64,000 nucleotides of DNA from Tissierella sp. MB52-C2 (GCF_030931715.1 NZ_CP133261.1:3078643-3142642); one strand, 5' to 3'. Shown: positions 1 to 10,519, numbered from the stretch's first letter. A program made the numbers and translations. The notes: generated by a model not told the origin, from the letters alone.

Positions 1-1209
1 TGGGTTTGGTGCTCTGTTTTCAAATCCTAAGGCACGTACTAGTATTGTAATGGCTTCTGACCTTTTCAGAGATTTATTTGGTCCAAATAGATCCTTTGAT
101 ATTCCAGAAACTATATTTTTCTCTACTGCTGATTTTACATATTTGTAGTCTTCGTTTGAAATAGGTATATCTTTAAAGTATGGCACTTCTTCTGGTTGAT
201 TTCTTTTTCTACGGGTTTTCTTTGTTTCTTCCATTGACGTCCTTATATCTGACGCTTTCATAATTGCCTTTGTAAAGTCTAGTCTTGTCATTGGTGCATC
301 TGGAGCAAAGGTGCTACTATTGCCTTCAAATACATCTAGGGAATATAGTTTTTTTATATTTTCTTCTGCCCAATGACCGTTTACGTCTCTAAACTTTGGT
401 ACTATTAATCTTTCTAGCTTTGGTACCATATCTTGACTTAAGGATATAGTTCCATGTTTCTTTGATAGTCTATAATCATATTTAGATACTACGTTGTTCT
501 CTGTAATTCTAATATGTCCTCCATGAAAGCTTGAGTAGTTTGGATCATTTTCAGAATATCTCAAACTCTTTGTCATACTATCTGATACTTGGTGAGTGTA
601 TGAGCCTTGGAATGAATCTTTTCCCAAATCAGCTGTAATTATATGATCTATGATTTGAGTTTCTGTGCTACCCCAAAAGTTTTCATAGCCTACATTTCCA
701 CCTGTTATATCTATGGTTATGTTACCTTGACCTCTGTTGTAATCATAATACTTTCTTCCCTTTATATTGCCTGAATAAAAATCAGAAGCTGCCCGCTCAT
801 CTATTATATCTGATTTTGAAAATTGATAATCTGTAAGGTCATAGGTGTCATTTCCAACTCTTATGGTTTCCTTATATTTAGATACCGTAGTCTGTCCTAT
901 GGTTTGTCCTACGCCTGTATGTTTTGACAAACTAGTTGTATATGTTACTGTTCTATCTAGCTTTCCTAGAACTTTAGGGTCTTCTGATTGCAATTTAAAT
1001 TTATAGGTTACGGATTCTTCCTCATTTTTTATCTTCCCTGATACACTATAGCTTCCTATAAATTTTATAGGTTGTCCTGTAATAAATACTATTTCCTCAT
1101 ACTGATGCTCGTTCTGTACTCCACCTACAAATTCTAGAGGTGTTGCCATGGATGTATATGGTGTTAATAAACAGATGATCAGTAGTATTAAAGTTGTTTT
1201 TATTTTCAT
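1..1209 (-). CDS. SLH-domain surface protein, 3' end cut by window edge
   Basis: The frame is open from an ATG at 1209 to the left edge, so at least 403 residues are present and the C-terminus is missing. Residues 1-22 look like a signal peptide (MKIKTTLILLIICLLTPYTS). Residues about 25-260 are a beta-rich region I do not recognise. From about residue 268 a first SLH domain begins (FRDVNGHWAEENIKKLY), followed near residue 340 by a second (YFKDI...SGI...FGP). A third SLH copy is probably beyond the edge, because SLH domains usually come in threes. SLH domains bind pyruvylated secondary cell-wall polymer, so this protein is likely wall-anchored. It is the last visible gene of a four-gene exported-protein operon, 8 nt after its neighbour, with an AGGTGG ribosome-binding site. 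It could anchor or present the large IPT protein encoded upstream, but that is inference. Confidence 0.85.
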   Translation of the reverse strand, partial: MKIKTTLILLIICLLTPYTSMATPLEFVGGVQNEHQYEEIVFITGQPIKFIGSYSVSGKIKNEEESVTYKFKLQSEDPKVLGKLDRTVTYTTSLSKHTGVGQTIGQTTVSKYKETIRVGNDTYDLTDYQFSKSDIIDERAASDFYSGNIKGRKYYDYNRGQGNITIDITGGNVGYENFWGSTETQIIDHIITADLGKDSFQGSYTHQVSDSMTKSLRYSENDPNYSSFHGGHIRITENNVVSKYDYRLSKKHGTISLSQDMVPKLERLIVPKFRDVNGHWAEENIKKLYSLDVFEGNSSTFAPDAPMTRLDFTKAIMKASDIRTSMEETKKTRRKRNQPEEVPYFKDIPISNEDYKYVKSAVEKNIVSGISKDLFGPNKSLKRSEAITILVRALGFENRAPNP

Positions 1210-1217
1210 ATTCCACC

Positions 1218-2867
1218 TCATTTTATGATAATTACCTTTGCCATATTGTCATCTCTTACCATGTAAAGTCTGTCTCCTGCCTTTACATCATTTACAGTAA
1301 TTCTTTGTCCATTCTTTATAATCATGGCTTCCCTTAGATATATATTAAGAGTTGAATTTTTTTCCATCCACTGGTCATTGATTGTACTCCAATCCTTCCC
1401 ATCTCTTAACTTTAGGAACCATCCCATATTATTATCTTCCACTGGATTAGATTCCACTATGCCTATGGTAGTTCTTTGCTTTAAAAGGGAGTCCATGGAC
1501 CTTTTTATAAAGGCTGCTGAAATTCTATCTCCATCCGTATATAAATATCCATACCAATCTCTAGTTCTATTTCTCCTATTGTTTTCATCTGCGGAGTAGT
1601 TCCATGAGAAGAATTCTTTAGGTGAGACTTCTTTATTTTTTTCCATATCATATATAAATGTATCGTCATCATAGAAGAACTCTTTTTCATCATTAAAAGA
1701 TTCCCAGTCGTTCTTATCTAATAGGAAGAAGTCTTTTAGGTATACTATATCTTCTAGTATTGTGTTTAATCTTCCTGCATATAGTTGATCTTGTCCTATA
1801 TTGGAGTTATTTATATTTTCATTATATATATATACTAAGTCTGCCGTTAAATCTTTTCCTCTTCCATCTGCTATAATAAGCCCATCAGATCCTGAGTTTA
1901 AATTATATACATCTACTAATCTATTGTTTTTAACTACTATGGTTCCATCGTGGAAGTTAATATTTCTATTGTTTCCTAATTCCAGCTGACTGCTAAACCA
2001 ATTGATTTCTTTTATTTTTTCAGAGAAATTATTTTCATATTGTGCCTTTACTACCATTCTTTCTGCTTTTTCTTTTCCAAAGTAGTCCTTCATTGCCATG
2101 TAAACTGTCTTACCTTTATAGTGTTTTAGATTTTTTGTATCTATCTTTTGACCCCCTATATATATAGGAAGGTTTCCGTCATAGGGTACTTTTATATTTT
2201 TCCCTAAGGACATCCATCTACCATTTCTAAATACTTCTGCTTTCTCTAAGGCTATTATATCTTGCAATGAATCTGATACTGTTAACTGTCCTTTATATAT
2301 ATCTTTAATAAGAATGGAATCTCCTTGAATACTTATTCTACTTATATAAGATGTATCTATTTCATCAAAGAAAAGCTTTACTCTATCTCCTACGTATAGC
2401 TGGCTTAAGTTCGTGTTTTCCTTATTCCTCAAGACTACAGTAGCAGGGGAAGTAAAATATACTTCCCTTTTCCCTGTAGGTAGTTGGATTTCTAGTTGGT
2501 CTCTATCTATTTTTAGAACAGTACCTACTCTTACTTTTTCTCCTGGCTGAATATAGGCTGGATTATCTACTGAATAGGCATCCATATATTTTATGCTTCT
2601 GCCTTGTAGCTCTATATATACTTCCATTCCCCTTTTGAAGTCTGATGTCTTTACAGGTCTTCCATCTATTTGTAATACTACATTTTTAATCATGGGAATG
2701 GTATATATTGTACCACCGTATTCTTCTACTTTTATTTTATTATCTATGGCTTCTATGAAGTATCCTTCTAGAATCCCTTCTTTGTAAATATTGGTTCCTT
2801 GTACATTAGCTAAAGAAGCATTTGTAAATAGTAATACTATTAATAATATAATGCTTATTTTTTTCAT
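1218..2867 (-). CDS. Exported protein with tandem beta-domain repeats, function unknown
   Basis: A protein of 549 residues with a signal peptide (MKKISIILLIVLLFTNASLA) and no membrane anchor or SLH domain. I do not recognise a named family. By eye it consists of about five degenerate units of roughly 70-90 residues. Each has the pattern: short hydrophobic strand, 'GxIxxI' or similar, a charged strand, a 'T.V..N' turn, then 'D.K.GD.V.' and a closing strand (for example SDFKRGMEVYIE, SQLYVGDRVKLFF, VNDVKAGDRLYMV). This resembles small beta-barrels in tandem. The start is an ATG 1 nt after the stop of the upstream IPT gene, with AGGCGAT as a weak ribosome-binding site, so translation is probably coupled. 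It is likely a structural or binding component of the cell surface, acting with its operon partners. Confidence 0.75.
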   Translation of the reverse strand: MKKISIILLIVLLFTNASLANVQGTNIYKEGILEGYFIEAIDNKIKVEEYGGTIYTIPMIKNVVLQIDGRPVKTSDFKRGMEVYIELQGRSIKYMDAYSVDNPAYIQPGEKVRVGTVLKIDRDQLEIQLPTGKREVYFTSPATVVLRNKENTNLSQLYVGDRVKLFFDEIDTSYISRISIQGDSILIKDIYKGQLTVSDSLQDIIALEKAEVFRNGRWMSLGKNIKVPYDGNLPIYIGGQKIDTKNLKHYKGKTVYMAMKDYFGKEKAERMVVKAQYENNFSEKIKEINWFSSQLELGNNRNINFHDGTIVVKNNRLVDVYNLNSGSDGLIIADGRGKDLTADLVYIYNENINNSNIGQDQLYAGRLNTILEDIVYLKDFFLLDKNDWESFNDEKEFFYDDDTFIYDMEKNKEVSPKEFFSWNYSADENNRRNRTRDWYGYLYTDGDRISAAFIKRSMDSLLKQRTTIGIVESNPVEDNNMGWFLKLRDGKDWSTINDQWMEKNSTLNIYLREAMIIKNGQRITVNDVKAGDRLYMVRDDNMAKVIIIK

Positions 2868-2868
2868 A

Positions 2869-5800
2869 TTATCGCCTACTTCCTATTACAGTGTATATTC
2901 CTAACCTACTGATTCCTTGAACCCTTATCCATAACTTCCCACTATAGTCGTATCTTACTAATTGAATATTATTCAATCTACGGCTTTGTACTTTTAGAAT
3001 ATCATGGTCTAGCGAAAACATAATGTTTCCATTTAGATGCTCTATATTTGAGCTATTTTTTCCTATATATATGCTTCCTTCTAATAAATAGGTAGTTCCT
3101 AAAATTGTGCTTCCTGCTTTAGCATCTATACTTCCCTTGTAAGTTAAAATCTTAAATACTACACCTGCATTTGAATTATCCTTATTATTTATTATGTCGG
3201 AGTTTTTAAATACACTTGGATTAAAGTTCATGTTATAGTCTTTACCAAGAACCGTTATTTTTCCAGTGGAGCTTGCTATAATACTGGCTGGAATCCTAAT
3301 GGATATATCCTTCACTCCTTGCAAACTTCCTCTAGTTAAGTCTATGGTCATTCCCTTAGATGTGAAATCTTTAGATCCTATGACTATACTAGCTTCGCTT
3401 CCATTTCTATTTATTACAGTATTTTCTCCTAGTTTACCATCATTGTCTATTGGACCTACATCTCTTCCTGTAGTGATTATATTACTTTGTGATTCTTTTA
3501 TTGGCTTAGATGTACCATATTTTCCTATGGCTCTTACTAAAACCTGATACCTAGTATTTGGCTTTATTTTCTGAACTGCGTAGGATGTTAATTCTGTTGA
3601 ACCTATGAATTCAAATTTTCCACCATCTTCACTTATATATATCTCATATTCAAAGGCTTCTTTAACTCCTGTCCAAAATACTCTAATAAATTGATCAAAT
3701 ACTACTTCTATCCTTACATCTAAAGGAGCCCCTGTTTCTGGTATACCATAGATTATATTGTATATATTAGTAGCACTTTTATCTGGATTTATAACTATAA
3801 CTCCTTTATCTCCTAGTTTTCCTGGAGGAGTTGTGACTAATATAGTTTGTCCATCTACTACTTCTACTTCTGCACCATCAGCTCCACCTTCTATTACATA
3901 TCTGTCTGCTCCTATGGTAATATAGTCTGTTGCCTCTTCTTTATCTGTTAGTTGTCTCAAATTCGGTACAAATACTACTCTTGCACCTTCCATGAAGTCA
4001 CTTCCTAAGATTTTTATTCTTTCTCCACCTTCTATGGATATGGTTTCTATAATCCTTCTATCATCTTCAGGACTAACTACGGAGCTTATCTTTGGATTAC
4101 TTACATAGGTAAAGGCATCCTTTAACTCTGCCATTCCCCCATCTGGGTTTTCCACTTTTATTCCCACTTTTCCTGCTTCATAGGCTGGAGTTCTTAGAAC
4201 TATTTTATCTATACTTATGGAAATTATATCTTCTTTTGGTACTCTTATTTGTTTATTTCCCTTAGTTATATATACTTTTAGTTCTCCTCTGTTATCTATC
4301 TTTTCCCTAAAGTCTTTACCTTCTATGGTGATTACTGTTCCACCTGAAGTTGGTCCAAAGCTTGGAGTTACTTTTGTTATTTGTAGTCCTGTAACTTCTG
4401 GCATGATAAATCTAATTTCTATATTTCCTGAATCACAAGTTCCACCATCTTCATTTATTACTTTTAGTTTATGATAGGTATTTATATACCTACTATCTAC
4501 TGCTGGCATAGTAAATCTTAAGGTATTTGATATGGCTTCATCTGGTTCGTATTCTATAGGTACATTTATTTTTATATCTCCTATTTCTATTTTTACAGGC
4601 TTCCTAAAATCTCTACCTTGGATTTCTATAATATTTCCACCGAGATAGTTTACTTCTATTATGGTTCTTCCATCTTCTACTTGATAGCCTGGTTCTTCAT
4701 CCTTTAGTATATTTGTGATTTCAGGGTTACTATCTGGGTTCTTATATTCAAATTCTCCCCTGGCTTCTCCTCCATCTGGATTTATAACTGTTATTGGAAC
4801 TTTGCCTACAGTATAGTAATTTGGAGTGATTACATTTATATGTCCTTGATTTCTTAATGTAGCATTTGGAGAAAATCCTCTATCTATTCTAAGTCTAGAA
4901 GTGGTACTTGCTCCTGGTAGTCTTTCTACTTTTATACGAACTAGTTCGTTTCCATTATAGGAATTTCCATCTGAGTCTTTTAGTAGATTTATTGGAAGGA
5001 ATATTTCTTCTCGGTCATAATCAAAGGTGTTTTTATATTCTACCTTTGCATCTCCTACTCCTTCTGTAATGATAACCATTAGCTTTCCATTTTCATATTT
5101 TATAGTAAGATTTCCTATTTCAATATCTTTTGTTCTGTTTTCTGAAAAATTTCCTGTGTTTTTATCATCTGTGCTAGTTATACTTTTATTGGATACAGAT
5201 TTATTGTTATTGTCTCCAAATTGTACTAGCTGTATAGTTTTTCTTCCAGTAGGTATATTAGTTGAATTATATACTCTGATATTACTTATAGTAAATCCTT
5301 CTCCTAAGATTTCTACCTTATCCCCACCTTGTTTTCTGCCTATACTCGGGCTTACATTTGTTATTTTGGGTGAAGAAGCTTTATAGGTGTATATTACCTT
5401 ATTTGATATACCTTGGTCATTATTTACTAGATATACATCTACCGCCCCTGCTTGTCCCTTTGGAGTTTTTACTTCTATCATTGTAGATGTAAAACTTACA
5501 ATAGTAGCAAGTTCTCCGCCGAAGTAAATTTTAGGAAGGATCTTTTTATCTCCTTCAGATAACTCTTCCATTTTCTTACCTCTTAAATCTGTCCACTTCC
5601 CATCTCCATTTAGTTCTGTATAAGGTTCCCCATTATCATATTCCAGATTGTTGTTCAAGTCCTTATATGGCTCATAGAATCTAAACTCTGAACCTTCTAC
5701 ATATACTGTTATATCTCCTGCTGCACTTCCTTCTTTTTCTATTACATTATTTATTTTAGGGTAACTTATGGGAAGTATATAGGTAAATCCATCTTCTTTT

Positions 5801-8800
5801 TTCCCACTACCTCCATCTGGGTTTACTACTACTACCGGAACTGTTTTCCTATCCATTTCAGTTTCTGTAGATAAATCCCCTGGATATTTTGGCACTTTCA
5901 CTATTATACTTTTACGGTCTATGGATATTTCCACATCTTTTGAATCTACTTTTACCCCACCTATGAATACAAATGTTTTATTGTCTCCTCCATTATCTAT
6001 AAATTTTTTGCTTTCACTTCCAGTGATTGTTATATAATATCCTCCATCAACTGACCCTTCGTTTGGTTTTATACTTACAATATCCAAATTATATTCTGGC
6101 TGAAAAGCATAATAAAACCCATTATTTCCAGTTTTAGAGTCTCTAGTTGTATCTGGATTGACAATAGTTACATCATAATATCCTTCTCTACCCATTGGTG
6201 GTACTGTAAATTGTAATTCACTGTTATTTATTACCTTTACTTTATTTCCTGTGATTTTACCACCTGTTACAGCATAAGGAGTCATTATTTTTAAGATTTT
6301 TCCATCGATTTCAATGGAGTCATTATTTACTGTTAAATCATATTCTTTTCCATCTCTAAATCCTACTATTCCACTACCTCTTCCTCTTAATATATATATT
6401 CCTCTATCTCCATCTGTTAGTTTCACTTGTCCTGTTTTAGTATCGAAATAGATTGTATAGTATATAGGATCCGTAGTACCTTGTTTTAGGATTACACTGT
6501 AATAGTAATCCGATAGTACTATATTTCCGCTTTCATTTTTGATTATATCTTCTGTTGTTTTATACTCCTGTAATTCTATTTGTCCTGTTTGCGAGTTTCT
6601 ATTGTATTCATTTATATCTTTTCCACCTAAGAAAACTTTGGTTCCTATAAGTTTATCTACTCCATTTCCACTTAAATCTTTAACCAATGGATTTGGAAGA
6701 ACTAAATTCTCACCTTTTATAGTTACTAAAGTATCTACTGTACCTTTTTTAGGGTTAAAGTCTATGAATCTAGGTCTTGTATATGTCTTTACATAGGAAA
6801 ATGGATAGTGTACAGCTGCTCCACCTTCTTCATTTTGTACTATTATCTGTACAAATCCCTCTGGTTTTGCTGGTGCATCAAAGGTTATTTCTGTACCTAA
6901 TTCATTTCTCTTGGCATTTTTGATTTCTTCTCCATCCATATATACTTTTACTCCGGGGAAGAATTTTTGTCCTGTTATAACTACTCCTTTTTGTCCTTCT
7001 ATGGTAACTACATTTGGTGTAACGGAAGTTATAGTTGGAATTTTATCTTCTTCTTGATAAGTAAATTGTATCTGCCCAGGGTTACTTGTATATCCAAGTT
7101 CTGTCGAGTTATCATTTCTATTAGGGTTTACCACCCATACATCAGTATTTGATCCTAAAAATCCTCCATCTAGTCCACTATTTGGAAGGTCTTTAGGTAT
7201 AGTTATAAGAATTTTAACTCCTAGATCATTTCCGAGAGAACCATCAACCTCATTACCATTACTATCAAATACCTTTATCTCTACATTATTGTCTATATTT
7301 TTATTTAGCTTTATTTGGTTACCTATATTTATTTCTGGATACTTTTGTCTAACTATACCATTTTCTACATATCTATAAACTGAAAAATTCTTTCCATATA
7401 TGGCTATCTTCATACCCTCTATAGATGTCTTATAGCTGTTATCTCCCACTTTATCTACTGGTATCTTGTTAGGTGTTATGGTTGTTATTTCTGGTCTATA
7501 GCTTAATTGCTCAAAGGTAAATGCTCTTTTCTTCTCTACATCTTCATTTAAGGTTATTTCTTCTGTTATTTCAGCCCCATTTTCATCTTTATATCTATAT
7601 CTTATTTTAGTTTCCATTTCTAGAGTTACATCTTTTATTGGATCTGTTTCTTCATCTGTGACCTGTGGCACTCTAACTTCTATACTATCAGTACCCTTTG
7701 GATTAAGTGCGGAACCTCTCCTAAAACTCAAATTATTACCTACTACTCCTGTGACTTTCCTTTCCAAGAAGAGTACCTCTACAGGCTCATTGTTCTTTCC
7801 TTTTCTTATGGCGTTGTACCTACCAATTACTTGTGTTCCATCTCCATAAGTAATTGTAAGAGCATCCTTAATTGTCTTATCATTTTCATCTATCGTTTCT
7901 TCAGGATTAAGAACAGGCACTACACCTTCGTTTAAGGTAAATATATTAGGACTTATACTTCCTAGAAATCTTCCTTTAATAGTCGCATCTGTTCCTGTAG
8001 CCGGCCCTTTATTTGGAAGTATCTCTGTGATTGAAGGCTTATTTGCATCTGATATTATTATAAATATATTGCCGGCAAAGGTCTTAGAGCTGCTTACCAC
8101 CTTATTAGGGTCTTCATTTTTATTTACCTTATTGGTCAAGACCACCTCATAGGAACCTTGAGGCAAATTAGGGACTTTAAATATATATTTATCTTTTGTA
8201 CCTTCTGCATCTTTTTTATATGAAACAAATTCTCCCATACTCTTAATTTCATATAAATCATCAATATTCTTCTTGAAAAACACACTCATTTCTTCAATAA
8301 GTTCATCTGCCAGTATGGATACTAATGTTTCTGGTGCTCCTTGATTTGGAGTCATGGTTATTTCATCAGATATATTTAAATCTCCATATACTGAAAATAC
8401 ATCTAAATAATAATGTTCTCTTTTTACTTTTACTCCTGCAACTAATTCATTATGCTCAAATACTACATCATACTTTCCAACTTCAGTTCCCATCTCTTTA
8501 ACTATTTTTTTATCCTTAATATCACCTGCAACTATACTTATAGGAGTACCTGCTGGTTTAAAGTAGGCTGTGATACTACCCTTTCCTATTTCATCAAGTC
8601 TATCTCCTGTTATAGTTATTGTTTCACCAGTTTTTACTATTCCATTGGCTGGAGAGGTATCCTTTACAGTTGGCATTGTAAGGTCACCTATATCATATCT
8701 CTTTGTGCCATTTATATCATCTGATACTATGATTTCTTTACCTATTCCACCTAGTTTATCTATTTCTTCACCTGTTAGTACATACTGCCTAAAGGTTTCT

Positions 8801-9054
8801 GTACTGTTATTATCTGCCACTAAAATCTTACTCATATTTCCCCCTAAGTCTATATGAACAGTGGCTTTTCCTAAATTTCTTCCTATTAATTTTACTATGA
8901 TTTTATCTATTCTTTTATCTTTACGAAAGTTTTTTATAATATCTACTTCTGTAACTTCCGACTTCTCATCCTCTGCCCATACTACTAAATCATTTATAGG
9001 AATTGCCCCTAATATTATTGCAAAGGCTAAAATAAAACTTAATACTCTTTTCAA
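2869..9054 (-). CDS. Giant secreted IPT/TIG-repeat protein with FN3 domain
   Basis: A protein of 2061 residues. A TTG start (RBS AGGAGGGAG) leads a signal peptide ending near residue 28 (VVWAEDE). I count about eleven IPT/TIG immunoglobulin-like domains, each recognisable by 'P.I..I.P..G...GG..ITI.G..F'. They begin near residues 125, 336, 518, 670, 760, 988, 1096, 1226, 1440, 1553 and 1648. A calcium-loop-like insert (DLNNNLEYDNGEPY, about 1130) lies in the seventh. A fibronectin type III domain follows at about 1773-1850 (VFWTGVKEAFEYEIYIS). The last about 200 residues are an unassigned beta-rich module ending in a typical surface-protein 'LGIYTV'. There is no SLH, LPXTG or transmembrane anchor, so retention on the wall probably depends on partners. 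IPT domains in bacterial surface proteins usually serve adhesion or glycan binding; the ligand cannot be told from the sequence. Confidence 0.85.
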   Translation of the reverse strand: MKRVLSFILAFAIILGAIPINDLVVWAEDEKSEVTEVDIIKNFRKDKRIDKIIVKLIGRNLGKATVHIDLGGNMSKILVADNNSTETFRQYVLTGEEIDKLGGIGKEIIVSDDINGTKRYDIGDLTMPTVKDTSPANGIVKTGETITITGDRLDEIGKGSITAYFKPAGTPISIVAGDIKDKKIVKEMGTEVGKYDVVFEHNELVAGVKVKREHYYLDVFSVYGDLNISDEITMTPNQGAPETLVSILADELIEEMSVFFKKNIDDLYEIKSMGEFVSYKKDAEGTKDKYIFKVPNLPQGSYEVVLTNKVNKNEDPNKVVSSSKTFAGNIFIIISDANKPSITEILPNKGPATGTDATIKGRFLGSISPNIFTLNEGVVPVLNPEETIDENDKTIKDALTITYGDGTQVIGRYNAIRKGKNNEPVEVLFLERKVTGVVGNNLSFRRGSALNPKGTDSIEVRVPQVTDEETDPIKDVTLEMETKIRYRYKDENGAEITEEITLNEDVEKKRAFTFEQLSYRPEITTITPNKIPVDKVGDNSYKTSIEGMKIAIYGKNFSVYRYVENGIVRQKYPEINIGNQIKLNKNIDNNVEIKVFDSNGNEVDGSLGNDLGVKILITIPKDLPNSGLDGGFLGSNTDVWVVNPNRNDNSTELGYTSNPGQIQFTYQEEDKIPTITSVTPNVVTIEGQKGVVITGQKFFPGVKVYMDGEEIKNAKRNELGTEITFDAPAKPEGFVQIIVQNEEGGAAVHYPFSYVKTYTRPRFIDFNPKKGTVDTLVTIKGENLVLPNPLVKDLSGNGVDKLIGTKVFLGGKDINEYNRNSQTGQIELQEYKTTEDIIKNESGNIVLSDYYYSVILKQGTTDPIYYTIYFDTKTGQVKLTDGDRGIYILRGRGSGIVGFRDGKEYDLTVNNDSIEIDGKILKIMTPYAVTGGKITGNKVKVINNSELQFTVPPMGREGYYDVTIVNPDTTRDSKTGNNGFYYAFQPEYNLDIVSIKPNEGSVDGGYYITITGSESKKFIDNGGDNKTFVFIGGVKVDSKDVEISIDRKSIIVKVPKYPGDLSTETEMDRKTVPVVVVNPDGGSGKKEDGFTYILPISYPKINNVIEKEGSAAGDITVYVEGSEFRFYEPYKDLNNNLEYDNGEPYTELNGDGKWTDLRGKKMEELSEGDKKILPKIYFGGELATIVSFTSTMIEVKTPKGQAGAVDVYLVNNDQGISNKVIYTYKASSPKITNVSPSIGRKQGGDKVEILGEGFTISNIRVYNSTNIPTGRKTIQLVQFGDNNNKSVSNKSITSTDDKNTGNFSENRTKDIEIGNLTIKYENGKLMVIITEGVGDAKVEYKNTFDYDREEIFLPINLLKDSDGNSYNGNELVRIKVERLPGASTTSRLRIDRGFSPNATLRNQGHINVITPNYYTVGKVPITVINPDGGEARGEFEYKNPDSNPEITNILKDEEPGYQVEDGRTIIEVNYLGGNIIEIQGRDFRKPVKIEIGDIKINVPIEYEPDEAISNTLRFTMPAVDSRYINTYHKLKVINEDGGTCDSGNIEIRFIMPEVTGLQITKVTPSFGPTSGGTVITIEGKDFREKIDNRGELKVYITKGNKQIRVPKEDIISISIDKIVLRTPAYEAGKVGIKVENPDGGMAELKDAFTYVSNPKISSVVSPEDDRRIIETISIEGGERIKILGSDFMEGARVVFVPNLRQLTDKEEATDYITIGADRYVIEGGADGAEVEVVDGQTILVTTPPGKLGDKGVIVINPDKSATNIYNIIYGIPETGAPLDVRIEVVFDQFIRVFWTGVKEAFEYEIYISEDGGKFEFIGSTELTSYAVQKIKPNTRYQVLVRAIGKYGTSKPIKESQSNIITTGRDVGPIDNDGKLGENTVINRNGSEASIVIGSKDFTSKGMTIDLTRGSLQGVKDISIRIPASIIASSTGKITVLGKDYNMNFNPSVFKNSDIINNKDNSNAGVVFKILTYKGSIDAKAGSTILGTTYLLEGSIYIGKNSSNIEHLNGNIMFSLDHDILKVQSRRLNNIQLVRYDYSGKLWIRVQGISRLGIYTVIGSRR

Positions 9055-9065
9055 ACTTCTCCCTC

Positions 9066-10439
9066 CTATTCTACTACTACAAAGATGCCAGGTTTATTTG
9101 TTATTCCCTTTACTTTTCCATCTATAAATTCCGTTATAGCTATTGTTTCTTCAAATTTCCTTAATTCCTCATCATATCTTAGGATTTTCAACCCTCTACC
9201 ATCTGATTCAAAGTATGGTATTTCTATGGTTAAACTGGTGAAATCAAAATTACTTCCTGATACTTCTATGAAATTAGATTTGATATTTTCGCCTATTAAC
9301 TTTCTCATCAAAATTTCTGCTATGCTTTTTTCTACTCTACCTACTCGTAATTCTATGTTTTTTTCATCTGCATCTCCATGAAGCTTCAAACTTCTTATGG
9401 ATACATTGGTCCATTTAGATTTCAATACTAGTTCACCTAAGTTATCACTCCATGATACAGGGTATTCTATGCTTCTCACCCATGTATCACTACCCATTAA
9501 TTCGTCTAAATCTATCTCTAAATAGTATTTATCTATATGTCTAGATCGTAGCTCCAATATGGTCTTACTTGAGTTTAAGTCTTCCTTTACTATACCAAGA
9601 TTAGTATATTCATTTACTCTATATTCTTCATTTGGTATATGATCTCCTTCTTCTACCACCGAAAACACTCCATATACCATAGATGTGTCATAGCCCCTGC
9701 CGTTGCTTATTATTATATCGTATAGCCCTACTGGTAATCCCCTTCGTGGTAGATATATATGTAGTTCACCATCGTATACATTTACTCTATCTGGACTATA
9801 GATTCTGCCTGTATTAGCTTTAAATTCTACATAGGTGTTCTCATGAAACATGGAACCTTCTATAACTATTGGATAACGCCAGTCATAGGATTCTACTATG
9901 GATCCTTCATAAAGCCTTTCTGCCTTTGGAAAGTAATTTGTAGTAAAAGACCATCTATATTCTGTGTTTCCAGTTTTTTCTATATCACCAGTGATATTTC
10001 CAATTATCTTTTCTGGAATATATCCATTGTATGTTTGATTGTCTTTTAGTTTTTCTCTTAAAGGTATATTTAGTGTCAGCTGTTTTTTATCTTTATCTTC
10101 TTTTATTTTCATTTCTTTGGTGCTGTCCACTATATTCTCACTTTCGCCTTTTATATTTAAAGTAATTCCTTGTGGGTAATTACTTAGAGGTTTTATCCCA
10201 TTTTCTATATTATCAAATACCACTGTGAGATAATATCCTTCTATATATTCTCCAGCTGTCTCTGTGGGAAATCTTTGAAATAAATGTTCTGGATTAAGAT
10301 ACTTTTCTTTATCCCTTGGTACAGTATTTATAACTTTGGGTCTAGACCTTTCTGTGTTCTGTGTACTTGCTCTTACATCCAATGGAAAAGTTCCTATGGC
10401 TAAAACAATTGCTAAAATTATACTAAATATTTTTCTCAT
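9066..10439 (-). CDS. Exported protein with IPT-like domain, first gene of surface operon
   Basis: The protein has 457 residues from the ATG at 10439, which has AGGGGGA about 7 nt upstream. A TTG 18 nt further up overlaps that site and is less likely. A signal peptide covers about residues 1-24 (MRKIFSIILAIVLAIGTFPL). The N-terminal third contains a bacterial Ig-like segment that reads 'P......Y........L.F.......G' and 'YRWSFTTNYFP', which is typical of Big_5-type domains. It is followed by one IPT-like unit (SYDWRYPIVIEGSMF, IIISNGRGYDT). The C-terminal half is a beta-rich module that ends in 'GIFVVVE', a common end of SLH-associated surface proteins, but no SLH is present. It lies 11 nt upstream of the giant IPT gene. 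The role is probably structural or adhesive; no enzyme motif is visible. Confidence 0.75.
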   Translation of the reverse strand: MRKIFSIILAIVLAIGTFPLDVRASTQNTERSRPKVINTVPRDKEKYLNPEHLFQRFPTETAGEYIEGYYLTVVFDNIENGIKPLSNYPQGITLNIKGESENIVDSTKEMKIKEDKDKKQLTLNIPLREKLKDNQTYNGYIPEKIIGNITGDIEKTGNTEYRWSFTTNYFPKAERLYEGSIVESYDWRYPIVIEGSMFHENTYVEFKANTGRIYSPDRVNVYDGELHIYLPRRGLPVGLYDIIISNGRGYDTSMVYGVFSVVEEGDHIPNEEYRVNEYTNLGIVKEDLNSSKTILELRSRHIDKYYLEIDLDELMGSDTWVRSIEYPVSWSDNLGELVLKSKWTNVSIRSLKLHGDADEKNIELRVGRVEKSIAEILMRKLIGENIKSNFIEVSGSNFDFTSLTIEIPYFESDGRGLKILRYDEELRKFEETIAITEFIDGKVKGITNKPGIFVVVE

Positions 10440-10519
10440 CTTGATTCCCCCTAACAATCATAATTCCTCATATATATCTATCGACAAAATATGGTAAACC
10501 TTAAGGCAAAACAAAAATA

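Noticed and set aside
5027-5386. Long plus-strand ORFs opposite the IPT gene and elsewhere
   Set aside because: They have no RBS, show composition expected from the antisense of real genes, and overlap well-supported minus-strand genes completely.
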